In this document: piece after piece, positions 36,945 to 45,740 of the stretch
Layout: every line of letters starts with the position of its first letter
Position numbering within the stretch: the first letter of the stretch is position 1
DNA from: Acidobacteriota bacterium
GTDB lineage: Bacteria; Acidobacteriota; Vicinamibacteria; Vicinamibacterales; UBA2999
Length of the DNA: 50,561 nt
Assembly: GCA_020851325.1 (NCBI GenBank)
Contig: JADZCY010000257.1
Location: 1-50,561 of the forward strand
Direction of reading: 5' to 3'
Program-made: the position numbers and the translations under genes
Notes under the pieces: generated by a model
Told to the model about the DNA's origin: nothing
The model's input: only the letters and a program-made list of their open reading frames with translations
The model's database searches: none

Positions 36945-37460
36945 CTATTGTCGCCCGAGTGCGCGGTCTTCCACCTGGATCCGCCGCCACATCAACCACC
37001 CGAACGCGGCCAGCCCCAGCGCCCCGCTCACCGGCGCCCACACAATCAGCGCCACGCCGACGATCTCGCCGACGATAGCGACGTAGTTGGGATGGTGGAG
37101 GTAACGATACGGTCCCGAGGCGACGAGCGGATGGCCGGGCAGCACCAGCACGCGGAACGACCAGCGGCCGCCCAGCGAGGTGATCGCCCACAGCTTCAGC
37201 GCCTTGCCGAGACCGAACACGACGAGTCCTGCCACCGCGACGAGCCCCGGCGACGGACCGGTGAGCGCACCTTCGACGGCCATCAGCACGAACACGCCCG
37301 GATAGACGACGCGCATGATCTGGAACACATCGTCCGGCGGCTCCACCGCGCCCTGCCGCCGCAGCGACGCTTCGTTCACCAGCGACAGCACGAGTTCACC
37401 CGCCATGATCGCCAGCACGCCGGCCACCGCAAACACGGCCACGGCCGCCGCGGTGGTCAT
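36945..37460 (-). CDS. Isoprenylcysteine carboxyl methyltransferase (ICMT) family protein
   Basis: Multi-TM; LPGHPLVASGPYRYLHHPNYVAIVGEIVGVALI. Confidence 0.85.
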   Translation of the reverse strand: MTTAAAVAVFAVAGVLAIMAGELVLSLVNEASLRRQGAVEPPDDVFQIMRVVYPGVFVLMAVEGALTGPSPGLVAVAGLVVFGLGKALKLWAITSLGGRWSFRVLVLPGHPLVASGPYRYLHHPNYVAIVGEIVGVALIVWAPVSGALGLAAFGWLMWRRIQVEDRALGRQ

Positions 37461-38638
37461 CGGCGGCCCCCGATGCCGGCGTCGCCGGCGACGCGAATCA
37501 CCGACGCGAACGCCGAGGGCCAGTGCCGCGCCAGGTGCGCCGCCGCGGCCACGCCCGCGGGCGAACCGACGAGCCCGCGCAGTGCCTTGTTGAACGCGCG
37601 CTTCGGCGCCAGCGCACGGCGAAGCGCACGCGCGTACGGCAGGTGCGCGTCGTCCGGCGTGTGCGTGCCGCGCAGCACACCGGTGCAGATGTCCGCGGCA
37701 ATTTCGGCGGAGGCAAGCGCGAGACGGATGCCGTCGCCGGTCATCGGATCGACGAAGCCGGCGGCGTCGCCCACCAGCAGCAGCCCCGGCGCGCCGGGGG
37801 CGTGGGCCTCGACGGCAAGCGGCCCCAGCACCGCGGGCTGCGTGCACATGCGCGCGCGACGAAAGCGCGGCCCGAGCGTTTCATCGCTCGACAACCGCGC
37901 CTGCAGCACGTCCGCGGGCCGGCGCCAATCCGTGTCGCTCGTATCCGGCGCTTCGACGAGGCACGCGTTGGCGCGGCCATCCCGCGTCGGCGCGACGCCC
38001 AGGTAATACCCGCGCCGCACGTGCATCTCCCCCACCGCCGCCAGATCATCCACATCGTCGAAGTACGCACCGACCGCCCAGCGCCGCGGCGATGGCGGCA
38101 CGCGCGTCAGCGCGCACGCGGCGGCGAGCGTCGAGCGCCGGCCGTCCGCCGCCAGCGTCATCAACGCACGCACGTGCGTGTGCTCGCCATCACGACGACG
38201 AATGCGCACGCCGCGCACCACACCGCCACTGTCGACGATTGGCGCAACGACGCGTGTCTGTTGATGGACGTTCGCGCCCGCGTCGGCTGCTCGAGCGAGG
38301 AGCCAGGCATCGAACACATCGCGCGTGATGCCGATGCCGGCAATGCCGGTGCCGTAGCGGCCGTGCACGCGCACGCCACCCGGGCCGGTGAGCAGCATGC
38401 CCTCGATGACGTGACCGAGCCGCGACAGTGCATCGACGTCGACATGACGCGCCAGCAGCACCGCGGCGCCAGGGTTGAGCGTGTCGCCGCAGAGTTTCGG
38501 TCGCGGAAATTTCGCGCGCTCGATGACGATCACGCGCGCGCCGGCACGCGCCAGCAGCAGCGCGGCGAGTGCGCCCGCCGGTCCACCGCCGGCAATCACC
38601 ACGTCGGCGTCGCGCGGTGCGGCGTCATCTACGCGCAT
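37457..38638 (-). CDS. FAD-dependent oxidoreductase, geranylgeranyl-reductase-like
   Basis: DVVIAGGGPAGALAALLLARAGARVIVIERAKFPRPKLCGDTLNPGA; LLLVGDAAGFVDPMTGDGIRLALASAEIAAD; ATGA overlap with next gene. Confidence 0.92.
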   Translation of the reverse strand: MRVDDAAPRDADVVIAGGGPAGALAALLLARAGARVIVIERAKFPRPKLCGDTLNPGAAVLLARHVDVDALSRLGHVIEGMLLTGPGGVRVHGRYGTGIAGIGITRDVFDAWLLARAADAGANVHQQTRVVAPIVDSGGVVRGVRIRRRDGEHTHVRALMTLAADGRRSTLAAACALTRVPPSPRRWAVGAYFDDVDDLAAVGEMHVRRGYYLGVAPTRDGRANACLVEAPDTSDTDWRRPADVLQARLSSDETLGPRFRRARMCTQPAVLGPLAVEAHAPGAPGLLLVGDAAGFVDPMTGDGIRLALASAEIAADICTGVLRGTHTPDDAHLPYARALRRALAPKRAFNKALRGLVGSPAGVAAAAHLARHWPSAFASVIRVAGDAGIGGRR

Positions 38639-39887
38639 CCGCTGCTCCGAGGACGATCGCCGCGTTCTTCGAACCGAAGCCCAGGCAGTTGCAGAGCGCC
38701 GCCTCGACCTGCGCCTCGCGGCCGGTGTTGGGCAGGAAGTCCATGTCGCACGCGGGATCGGGATTCAGCAGATTGATCGTCGGCGGCAGAAACCCGGCCT
38801 GCATCGCCATCGCGGTGGTCACCACGCCGGCGGCGCCGCTGGCGCCCTGCGGGTGACCGATCATCGACTTGGTGGACGAGCCCGGCACGCGTGAGGCCGA
38901 CGTGCCCAGCACGGTGCGCGTGCAGCGCGCTTCGATGGCGTCGTTCAATTGCGTCGACGTGCCGTGATAATTCACGTAGCCGATCTCTTCCGGCGCGCGT
39001 CCCGCGGTGTCGAGCGCGGTGCCGAGGCAGCGGACGATCTCGGTGCCGTCGGGATCCATCTGCACGCGGTGATAGGCGTCGCACGTCGAGGCATAGCCTT
39101 CGATGCAGGCGTAAATGTGCGCACCGCGGGCGCGGGCGCGATCCTCGCGTTCGAGCGCCAGCATCCACGCGCCTTCGCCGAGGACGAAGCCGTCACGGCC
39201 GCGATCGAACGGCCGCGACGCTTCGGCCGGCCGATCGTTGTAGCGCGTCGAGACGGCGCGCATGCGCGAGAAGCCGAAGATCATGCCCGGCAGCACGCAG
39301 CCGTCGGTGCCGCCCGAGAGCAGCACGTCGTACTCGCCGAGCGCGAGCAGCAGACGCGCGTAGCCCATGGCGTCGGTGGAACTGGTGCAGCCGGTGGACA
39401 CCACATGGCTGATCCCGTGCAGGCCGAGCGCGATGGAGATCTCGCTCGACACCATGCCGCAGATGCCGACGGCAATGGCGTAGGGCGTCACCTGCTTCCC
39501 GCCGTTGGTGAAGAAGTCCTGATACTGGCGTTCGCCGACGTCGATGCCGCCGCCGCCGGATCCGATCAGCACGCCGGCGCGCGGTTCGCCGAACGACAGG
39601 CCGGCGTCGTGCCACGCCTCGCGGGCGGCGCGGACGCCGAAGTGAGCCGCGCGCGAGTAACGGCGTGGGTCGGCGCGCGAGTCGTCGGGTTCGTTGAGGA
39701 GCGGCGGCAGCGGCTCGGTGATCGCCGGCACGTCGGCGGCGACGCGGCACGGATAGCCGGAGGCGTCGAAGGCGGTGATGGCGCGGGTGCCGCTGGTGCC
39801 CTGTCGCACGTGCGACCAGAAGGCATCACGGCCCGCGCCAAAGGTGGAAACGACGCCGATGCCCGTGATCGCGATCCGTGGCCGCAT
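38625..39887 (-). CDS. FabF-like beta-ketoacyl synthase
   Basis: RIAITGIGVVSTFGAGRDAFW; active sites VSTGCTSSTDAMG (Cys), YVNYHGTSTQLND (His), SMIGHPQGASG (His). Confidence 0.94.
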   Translation of the reverse strand: MRPRIAITGIGVVSTFGAGRDAFWSHVRQGTSGTRAITAFDASGYPCRVAADVPAITEPLPPLLNEPDDSRADPRRYSRAAHFGVRAAREAWHDAGLSFGEPRAGVLIGSGGGGIDVGERQYQDFFTNGGKQVTPYAIAVGICGMVSSEISIALGLHGISHVVSTGCTSSTDAMGYARLLLALGEYDVLLSGGTDGCVLPGMIFGFSRMRAVSTRYNDRPAEASRPFDRGRDGFVLGEGAWMLALEREDRARARGAHIYACIEGYASTCDAYHRVQMDPDGTEIVRCLGTALDTAGRAPEEIGYVNYHGTSTQLNDAIEARCTRTVLGTSASRVPGSSTKSMIGHPQGASGAAGVVTTAMAMQAGFLPPTINLLNPDPACDMDFLPNTGREAQVEAALCNCLGFGSKNAAIVLGAADARR

Positions 39888-39893
39888 GGCCTC

Positions 39894-39900
39894 TATACTA
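39894..39900. promoter_or_regulatory. Candidate shared bidirectional -10 element TATACTA/TAGTATA
   Basis: 18-bp gap between divergent ATGs; TATACT-6nt-ATG (+) and TAGTAT-7nt-ATG (-). Confidence 0.5.
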
Positions 39901-39905
39901 CGCGG

Positions 39906-40604
39906 ATGCGTGCGGTTGCCTGGCTCGGCGCCGGGCTCTTCGTCGGTTCACTCTGGTATTTCGGCTACTTCTACTTCGTCCTGCTCGACCGTGTGATCGA
40001 CGGCGCTGGATCGGTCGCGGCCGTGCTGGTCAACGTCCTGCTGTTCTCGGCGTTCGCGCTGCACCATTCGATCTTCGCGCGCTCTGGACTCAAGACCTGG
40101 GTGCGTCGTCACGCGCCGCCGCAGCTCGAGCGATCGTTGTACGTGTGGATCTCGAGCCTGGCGCTGCTGGCGGTGTGTCTGCTGTGGCGGCCGCTGCCGG
40201 GCGTGTGGTGGGAATGGCAGGGTCTGGCCGGCACCATCAGCTACGGCGTCCAGCTCGCCGGCATCGCGCTCACCGTGATCAGCGCCGCACGCATCGACAT
40301 GCGCGAACTCGCCGGCGTGCGGCAGGCGGCGGTGATCGAACCGCACGGCTCCGCCGGCGACACGCCGCTGCAGGTGGGCGGTCCGTATCGCTGGGTGCGC
40401 CACCCGATCTACTTCGCGTGGGTGCTGATGGTGTTCGCCGCCCCGCGCATGACCTCGGGCCGCCTGCTCTTCGCGGTGATCAGCACCACCTACCTCGTGG
40501 TCGCCATCCCCTACGAAGAGCGCGGCCTCCGCGCTGAATTCGGTGAACCCTACGCCGCGTATCAGCGCCAGGTCCGGTGGCGCATCGTGCCGGGCATCTG
40601 GTAA
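39906..40604 (+). CDS. NnrU/ICMT-like polytopic methyltransferase family protein
   Basis: Multi-TM; VLLFSAFALHHSIFARSGLKTWVRR; VGGPYRWVRHPIYFAWVLMVF; EERGLRAEFGEPYAAYQRQVRWRIVPG. Confidence 0.85.
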   Translation: MRAVAWLGAGLFVGSLWYFGYFYFVLLDRVIDGAGSVAAVLVNVLLFSAFALHHSIFARSGLKTWVRRHAPPQLERSLYVWISSLALLAVCLLWRPLPGVWWEWQGLAGTISYGVQLAGIALTVISAARIDMRELAGVRQAAVIEPHGSAGDTPLQVGGPYRWVRHPIYFAWVLMVFAAPRMTSGRLLFAVISTTYLVVAIPYEERGLRAEFGEPYAAYQRQVRWRIVPGIW

Positions 40605-40788
40605 AGAAACCACGAAGACACGAAGGGGCACGAAGGGCGCGAAGTTACGAAGGGGAAAGACACCACGAAGGCACGAAGCGAGCCTTGTTGATCACGAAGG
40701 GCACGACGGTCACAAAGGAAAGCCTTGCATTATCAGTCTTTGTGGCCTTCGCGCTCTTCGTGCCCCTTCGTGCCTTCGTGGTTTCTTT
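40603..40788. repeat. ACGAAG-type repeat forming a long inverted repeat between convergent genes
   Basis: Arms 40603-40644 and 40747-40788 (42 nt, 2 mismatches in inverted alignment): AAAGAAACCACGAAG(A/G)CACGAAGGGGCACGAAG(G/A)GCGCGAAG. Confidence 0.92.
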
Positions 40789-40789
40789 C

Positions 40790-41200
40790 CTACCCCTTCC
40801 ACCCACGCGAGGGGCGGGTGAAGCGGGCCGGCAGTTTGCTCTTGTCGAGCGCCGGGGCGGGGGCGGACTCTTCGGCGGCGGCGATCTCCGCGTCCAGCTC
40901 ATCGTCTTTGGGCAGGCCCTCGAACTGATCGAGGAACACCAGCGAATGATGGGACGGGATCTCGAACTTCTTCCCGCACGTCTTGCACGTCACCTCGTCG
41001 TCCAGGCGCAGCAGGTGATCGCGCAGCTTGGCAAAGCGTTCGCGGTCGGCCTCGCCGGCGCCGTTCGGCAGCCGATCCTTCCTGGTCCGCCGCACCCAGC
41101 GCACGGAATAGTCATTGGTGCGCCGGCAGCGAGGGCAACTGAACCGTCCCGGGCGCGACTCCGGCTTGTCATTGAAAAACGCGCGTTCATCGAGAGCCAC
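40790..41200 (-). CDS. Zinc-ribbon hypothetical protein
   Basis: FSCPRCRRTNDYSVRW and VTCKTCGKKFEIPSHHSLVFLDQFE; GTG start. Confidence 0.75.
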   Translation of the reverse strand: MALDERAFFNDKPESRPGRFSCPRCRRTNDYSVRWVRRTRKDRLPNGAGEADRERFAKLRDHLLRLDDEVTCKTCGKKFEIPSHHSLVFLDQFEGLPKDDELDAEIAAAEESAPAPALDKSKLPARFTRPSRGWKG

Positions 41201-41211
41201 AGAAGGATGGT

Positions 41212-41295
41212 ACAGCGAATCTGTCGATCTCGTGAGCTGGTGATCTTTTGATCAAGCTGGTGATGTGGTGATCTGGAGATCTATCTGTCGATCTT
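41212..41295. repeat. GATCTCGTGAG/GATCT-type degenerate repeat
   Basis: ACAGCGAATCTGTCGATCTCGTGAGCTGGTGATCT followed by further GTGATC/GATCT units; near-identical to 15480-15514. Confidence 0.75.
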
Positions 41296-41330
41296 TTTGC
41301 TTTCCGCCTCCCGCCGTCCGCCTCCCGCTC

Positions 41331-41352
41331 GCCCTGAGCGAAGTCGAAGGGC
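41331..41352. repeat. GCCCTGAGCGAAGTCGAAGGGC hairpin element
   Basis: GCCCT...AGGGC stem; related copy at 12889-12911. Confidence 0.6.
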
Positions 41353-41365
41353 CTCCCGTACAAGA

Positions 41366-41403
41366 GAATCGCCGCGACCACCTGTAGGTGATCGCGGCGA
41401 TTC
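41366..41403 (-). terminator. Intrinsic-terminator-like hairpin downstream of the TonB-dependent receptor
   Basis: GAATCGCCGCGACCACC-TGTA-GGTGATCGCGGCGATTC: 17-bp stem, one mismatch, 4-nt loop; 16 bp after the stop; only a weak T-tract follows. Confidence 0.75.
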
Positions 41404-41419
41404 GCGTTTCGTGCGAGCG

Positions 41420-44230
41420 CTAGAAGTTGAGGCTGAAGCCGACGCGGATGATGCGCGGCGCCAGGATCTCGCTCGGGAACAGGTAGTTGCCACCCACCTG
41501 CGTGTTCAACGCCACCGTCGTGCCGGCGTTGGTGATGTTGAAGAAGTCCACCTGCGGCGTGAAGGAACGCGAGCCGAAGCGGAACTGACGCGACAGACGC
41601 ACGTCGGCCATCACGACCTTTTCGAAACGCTCGTCGCCACGGTCGCTGAGGGTCAGCGTCTGCGTGGCGCGGGTCAGCGTCACGTTCTGCGTGGCCGCAA
41701 CGGCGCGCGACAGGCTGTAGTTGCTCTGGTACGGGTAGCCGTTGTTGGCGATGAGCGAACCGGCCAGGTTGATCGAGCCCGGCAGCAGGTAGCTGCCCGA
41801 CAGACGGAAGGCTACCGTCGAGTCGTTGCCGACGATGCCCTCGGGGTTCATCGTGACGTTCGGGTCGTTGAGATCCGAACCGTTGGTGACGCCGCCGCGG
41901 TTGCGGCCGAGCGTCAGGCCGGCCTGCATCTGCCACGCGCGCGAGAAGCGCTTGGTGCCGGTGAACTCGACGCCGTGGTAGTTGGTATCGAGGTAGTCGG
42001 TGTTGTCGCGCACCGTGTCGTTCAGCCCCTGGAAGGCCGACGCGAGGTTGTAGCCCGTCACGGTGATGGGCACCTGATTGGTGTTCGAACCGCCGGGGCC
42101 GTTCGGCACGGTGATGCTGAACGGCGTGTAGGCCGAGGTCGGCACCGCCATGTTGCGGTTGGCAAACTGCTGGCGGTTGGTGCGGTAGTAGTACATCGTG
42201 CCGAAGCGCACATCGCCCGGCAGCTGCGTTTCGAAGCCGACGGTGGCTTCGTCCGAGTACGGCCACTTGATGCCGTCGGCGTAGCGGAAGCCGACGCCGC
42301 CGGAGAACGCGCCGCACTGCGACGGGGTCACTTCCGATTCCTGGAAGATGCCGTCACCGTTCGGGTCCGTCCACGGGCAGGTGCGGCTGCCGTTGCTCAG
42401 CGGGTTTACCGCGGTGACGCGGTCGATACCCACCTGCAGGCCGTAGCGGCTGTAGCTCGCCTTGACGGCGGTGCGGCCGTTGCCCGTCAGGTCGTACGAC
42501 GCGCCGGCGCGCCACACGGCAATGCTCTGGTTGATCACTTCCGTCTCGGGGTTCGAACGCGCACCGATGAAGCGGGCGGCCGGCGCCGACTGCTCCGGCA
42601 CGGTGCCGACGTAGCGGTCCCAGCGAGCGCCGATGTTCAGCGTCAGCCGGTTCATCGACCACGCGTCCTGCAGGAAGATGCCCAGCACCTGGGCGACGTT
42701 CTGCGAGCGCGTTGGCGTGTTGAACTGGCGCACCTGCGTCGGCACGCCGTTGTTGTACTCGACGTAGTGGTCACCGCGGACCGAATAGTCCGACTCGTAA
42801 TAGAGACGGCCCCACTGCACGCCGCCCTTGAACAGGTGCTCGCCGCCCCAGCCGGTCTTGCCGATCGAGATGACGTTGTCGAACTGATGACGCGAGTTCG
42901 GCTGGTGCTCTTCACGCGTCGCGGCGAGGGTGGCCTCCGAGCGCGCGTTGTCCACACGGCGGATGGCGTCAGCCGGCGTGCCGTCCTGATACAGATAGTT
43001 CGTCTGGCCGTCCATCACCGAGAAGTTCGACTCGAACACGGCGCGGTTGCGAATGCCGGTGTACTTGACCTGCGTGGTCTGCACCGGGTTGGTCTGGATC
43101 AGCGAAGCCATGTCTTCCATGATCTCGGGCGGCGTGTCGCGGCGATGACCGCGAATCTTGTCGTTCCACAGGTACGACGCCTGGATCTTGTTGTTGGCCG
43201 ACAGCTGCGCGACGATCTTGCCCGAGTAGTTCTTCAGGTCGTTGTCGTCGAGCGCCTGCGAGCCATCGGGGTTGCGGGCGTTGACCAGCTTGTTGACCAC
43301 CCACTTGCGGTAGGTGCCGTTCACCCACACGCGGTTCTCCACCAGCTTGCCGCCGCCGGCGACGTTGAGGTCGTAGGTCTTCTGCGTCGGGTTGCCGAGG
43401 AAGCGCGGGTTGATGACCTGCGTGTCGGCCCAGTTCTCGCCCTGCAGATCGTCGTTGGCGAACGAGTAGCGGACGTTGCCGCGCCACTGGTTGCCGCCGG
43501 CCTTGGTGACCATGTTGATCGACACGCCGCCGGCGAGCTGCTCGGCCGGAATCGCCGAGGTCATGTAGTTGACCTCTTCGAACATGCCCTGGTCGTAATA
43601 CATCATCGTCGCGCCGCCGCCGCCGCCGGGCCAGTTCACCGTCGCGCCGTCGATGTTGTAGCTGACGTCGTTGGTGTTCGAGCCGTGCGACGACATGCTG
43701 CTCTGCTGAATCGACTGCGTGCCGCCGACGTCATAGGTCGCCACCTGCACACCGGGGATCAGCTTGGCCAGCGACCACGGGTCGCGGCCCGTCGGCACGC
43801 CTTCCAGGATCTCCTGGCTCATGATCGTCTGCTGCACGTTGGAGCGGACGTCGACGGCCGGCGCGGCGCCGGTGACCGTGATCGTTTCTTCGAGGCTGCC
43901 GACTTCGAGCCGGGCGTTGATCGTCGCCACGAACGCGGCGCTGATCTGGATGTTCGGCTGTTCCACCGCCTTGAAGCCGGTGAGTTCGAACTTCACCGTG
44001 TAGCTGCCGGGCGGCAGGCGATCGAAACGATACCCGCCGTTCGCGTCCGATACCACCGACTGCGGTCCACCGATCAGACGCTCACCGCTGACGGTGACGT
44101 TCACCCCGGGCAGAACGGCGCTGCTCGTGTCGGACACCACGCCGGTGATCGACCCGGTCTGCACCTGGGCCTCCACGGTGGTTCCCAGCAGCAGGCACAA
44201 CGCCGCCGCCATCATTCGCCGAAAGCTCAT
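41420..44230 (-). CDS. TonB-dependent receptor with N-terminal carboxypeptidase-regulatory-like domain (Oar-like)
   Basis: Signal peptide; GSITGVVSDTSSAVLPGVNVTVSGERLIGGPQSVVSDANGGYRFDRLPPGSYTVKFELTGFKAVEQ; plug-like region; C-terminal RVGFSLNF. Confidence 0.92.
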   Translation of the reverse strand: MSFRRMMAAALCLLLGTTVEAQVQTGSITGVVSDTSSAVLPGVNVTVSGERLIGGPQSVVSDANGGYRFDRLPPGSYTVKFELTGFKAVEQPNIQISAAFVATINARLEVGSLEETITVTGAAPAVDVRSNVQQTIMSQEILEGVPTGRDPWSLAKLIPGVQVATYDVGGTQSIQQSSMSSHGSNTNDVSYNIDGATVNWPGGGGGATMMYYDQGMFEEVNYMTSAIPAEQLAGGVSINMVTKAGGNQWRGNVRYSFANDDLQGENWADTQVINPRFLGNPTQKTYDLNVAGGGKLVENRVWVNGTYRKWVVNKLVNARNPDGSQALDDNDLKNYSGKIVAQLSANNKIQASYLWNDKIRGHRRDTPPEIMEDMASLIQTNPVQTTQVKYTGIRNRAVFESNFSVMDGQTNYLYQDGTPADAIRRVDNARSEATLAATREEHQPNSRHQFDNVISIGKTGWGGEHLFKGGVQWGRLYYESDYSVRGDHYVEYNNGVPTQVRQFNTPTRSQNVAQVLGIFLQDAWSMNRLTLNIGARWDRYVGTVPEQSAPAARFIGARSNPETEVINQSIAVWRAGASYDLTGNGRTAVKASYSRYGLQVGIDRVTAVNPLSNGSRTCPWTDPNGDGIFQESEVTPSQCGAFSGGVGFRYADGIKWPYSDEATVGFETQLPGDVRFGTMYYYRTNRQQFANRNMAVPTSAYTPFSITVPNGPGGSNTNQVPITVTGYNLASAFQGLNDTVRDNTDYLDTNYHGVEFTGTKRFSRAWQMQAGLTLGRNRGGVTNGSDLNDPNVTMNPEGIVGNDSTVAFRLSGSYLLPGSINLAGSLIANNGYPYQSNYSLSRAVAATQNVTLTRATQTLTLSDRGDERFEKVVMADVRLSRQFRFGSRSFTPQVDFFNITNAGTTVALNTQVGGNYLFPSEILAPRIIRVGFSLNF

Positions 44231-44498
44231 CGTCTCTCCTCCAAAAGCCGGCATCGGCTGCCGACAAGCCCGCCGCCCCTCGCGCACCCCGAGGCAACCG
44301 GCACACTCTACCGGGAAATCGGCACTGACACCAGCGTGGATTGCGGATGACCGTCACCCGCGGCCGACATGGAAGGGACGAACGTGATCGCCGATCGCCG
44401 CCGGCGAGTGCGCCCGGGCGATAATGGCCGCCGCACGCCGCGCGAGGGGCACGACACCTCGTAACCCCTTACTGAACGACCGTTTGGCAGATCGCCTG

Positions 44499-45626
44499 GT
44501 GTCCACCCTCGTCGCCTACATCTCCGGCCACGGCTTCGGGCATGCCGTGCGCACCCTGGCGCTGTTGAATGCCGTGGCCGATCTGCGTCCGGACCTGCCG
44601 ATCGTCATCCGTGCCGGCATTCCGGCATGGCTGGTCGAAAAAACCGCCCGTCCGTCGATCCGTCTGGAGCCGCTCGACGCCGACACCGGCGCGGTGCAGC
44701 ACGGCAGCCTGCACGTCGATGTCGGTGAGACAGTGCGCCGGGCCGTGCAGTTCATGACCGGCCGGAGAGGCGCAGCGGGCACACCGGACTGGCCCCGACG
44801 TGTCGACGATGAGGTGCGGGCGCTGGAGCGCCTGCGGGCGGGGTGCGTGGTGGCGGACCTGCCGCCGCTCGGGATTGCCGCCGGCCACGCCGCGGGACTG
44901 CCGACGGTCGCCTTCGGCAACTTCACGTGGGACTGGATCTACCGTGCGTATCCGGGTGGTGCGGCGCTCGCCGACACCATCGGACGCATCTATGCCGACG
45001 CCGACCTCGCGCTGCGCCTGCCGATGTGGGGCGGCTTCGAGACGATGACGGATGTGGAGGACGTGCCGCTGGTGGCCCGCGTGTCGGCCCGATCGCGGGA
45101 TGAGGTGCGCCGCGCCTTCGGCTGGCCGCTCGACACGCCGCTGGTGCTGCCCTCGTTCGGCGGCTTCGGTATCCGCACTCCCGATCTCGATCGACTGGCG
45201 CGGCTCGACGGCTACCACGTGCTGGTGCCCGACCTCAGCACGCCTGGCGGAGCATCATTGCTGGCGCCGACCGGCAGCCTGCTGCCGCTCGACGAAACGC
45301 GGATGTATGCCATGGGCTTTCGTTATGAAGACGTCGTGCACGCCGTGGACGTCGTGGTGAGCAAGCCCGGCTACGGCATCATCTCGGAGTGCGCCGCCAA
45401 CGGCACGGCGCTCCTCTACACCTCACGCGGCGATTTCGCCGAGTATCCGGTGCTGGTGCAGGCGATGCCCGATCTGCTCCGCGCGCGGTTCATCGATCAG
45501 GAAACGCTGTTTACCGGCAACTGGCAGGCGTCACTCGACGCCGTGCTGGCAGAGCCCGCGCCGCCGCCGCCGCGCCTCGACGGCGCCACGGTGGCGGCAC
45601 ATCGACTGCTGCGCATCCGCGGCTGA
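44499..45626 (+). CDS. Glycosyltransferase-like protein resembling the L-arabinokinase N-terminal / MurG-like fold
   Basis: LVAYISGHGFGHAVRTLALLNAV; VVVSKPGYGIISECAANGTALLYTSRGDFAEYPVL. GTG start chosen. Confidence 0.72.
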   Translation: MSTLVAYISGHGFGHAVRTLALLNAVADLRPDLPIVIRAGIPAWLVEKTARPSIRLEPLDADTGAVQHGSLHVDVGETVRRAVQFMTGRRGAAGTPDWPRRVDDEVRALERLRAGCVVADLPPLGIAAGHAAGLPTVAFGNFTWDWIYRAYPGGAALADTIGRIYADADLALRLPMWGGFETMTDVEDVPLVARVSARSRDEVRRAFGWPLDTPLVLPSFGGFGIRTPDLDRLARLDGYHVLVPDLSTPGGASLLAPTGSLLPLDETRMYAMGFRYEDVVHAVDVVVSKPGYGIISECAANGTALLYTSRGDFAEYPVLVQAMPDLLRARFIDQETLFTGNWQASLDAVLAEPAPPPPRLDGATVAAHRLLRIRG

Positions 45627-45727
45627 CTCCTTGTCGGTGTTGTCTGTTGCATCTGCGGCCGACTTTTTGTCTGTGCCATCTGTGGCCGACTCGTTGTCTG
45701 TGCTGTCTGTGTTATCTGTGGCATGGG
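45610..45727. repeat. CATCTG(T/C)GGC repeat array (same family as 5765-6160)
   Basis: CATCCGCGGCTGACTCCTTGTC, CATCTGCGGCCGACTTTTTGTC, CATCTGTGGCCGACTCGTTGTC in tandem; first unit contains the TGA stop at 45624-45626. Confidence 0.85.
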
Positions 45728-45733
45728 TATGAT
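45728..45733 (+). promoter_or_regulatory. Candidate leaderless -10 box (TATGAT) 7 nt upstream of the 45741 ATG
   Basis: TATGAT-GTAGCGC-ATG. Confidence 0.45.
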
Positions 45734-45740
45734 GTAGCGC

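Noticed and set aside
41297-44350. 1017-aa plus-strand ORF antisense to the TonB-dependent receptor, and similar long ORFs (21444-24329, 32564-35401, 4039-5358, 10424-11935)
   Set aside because: High-GC codon usage keeps antisense frames open; the opposite strand has recognisable domains, while these translations are Arg/His/Val/Ala-rich with no motif.
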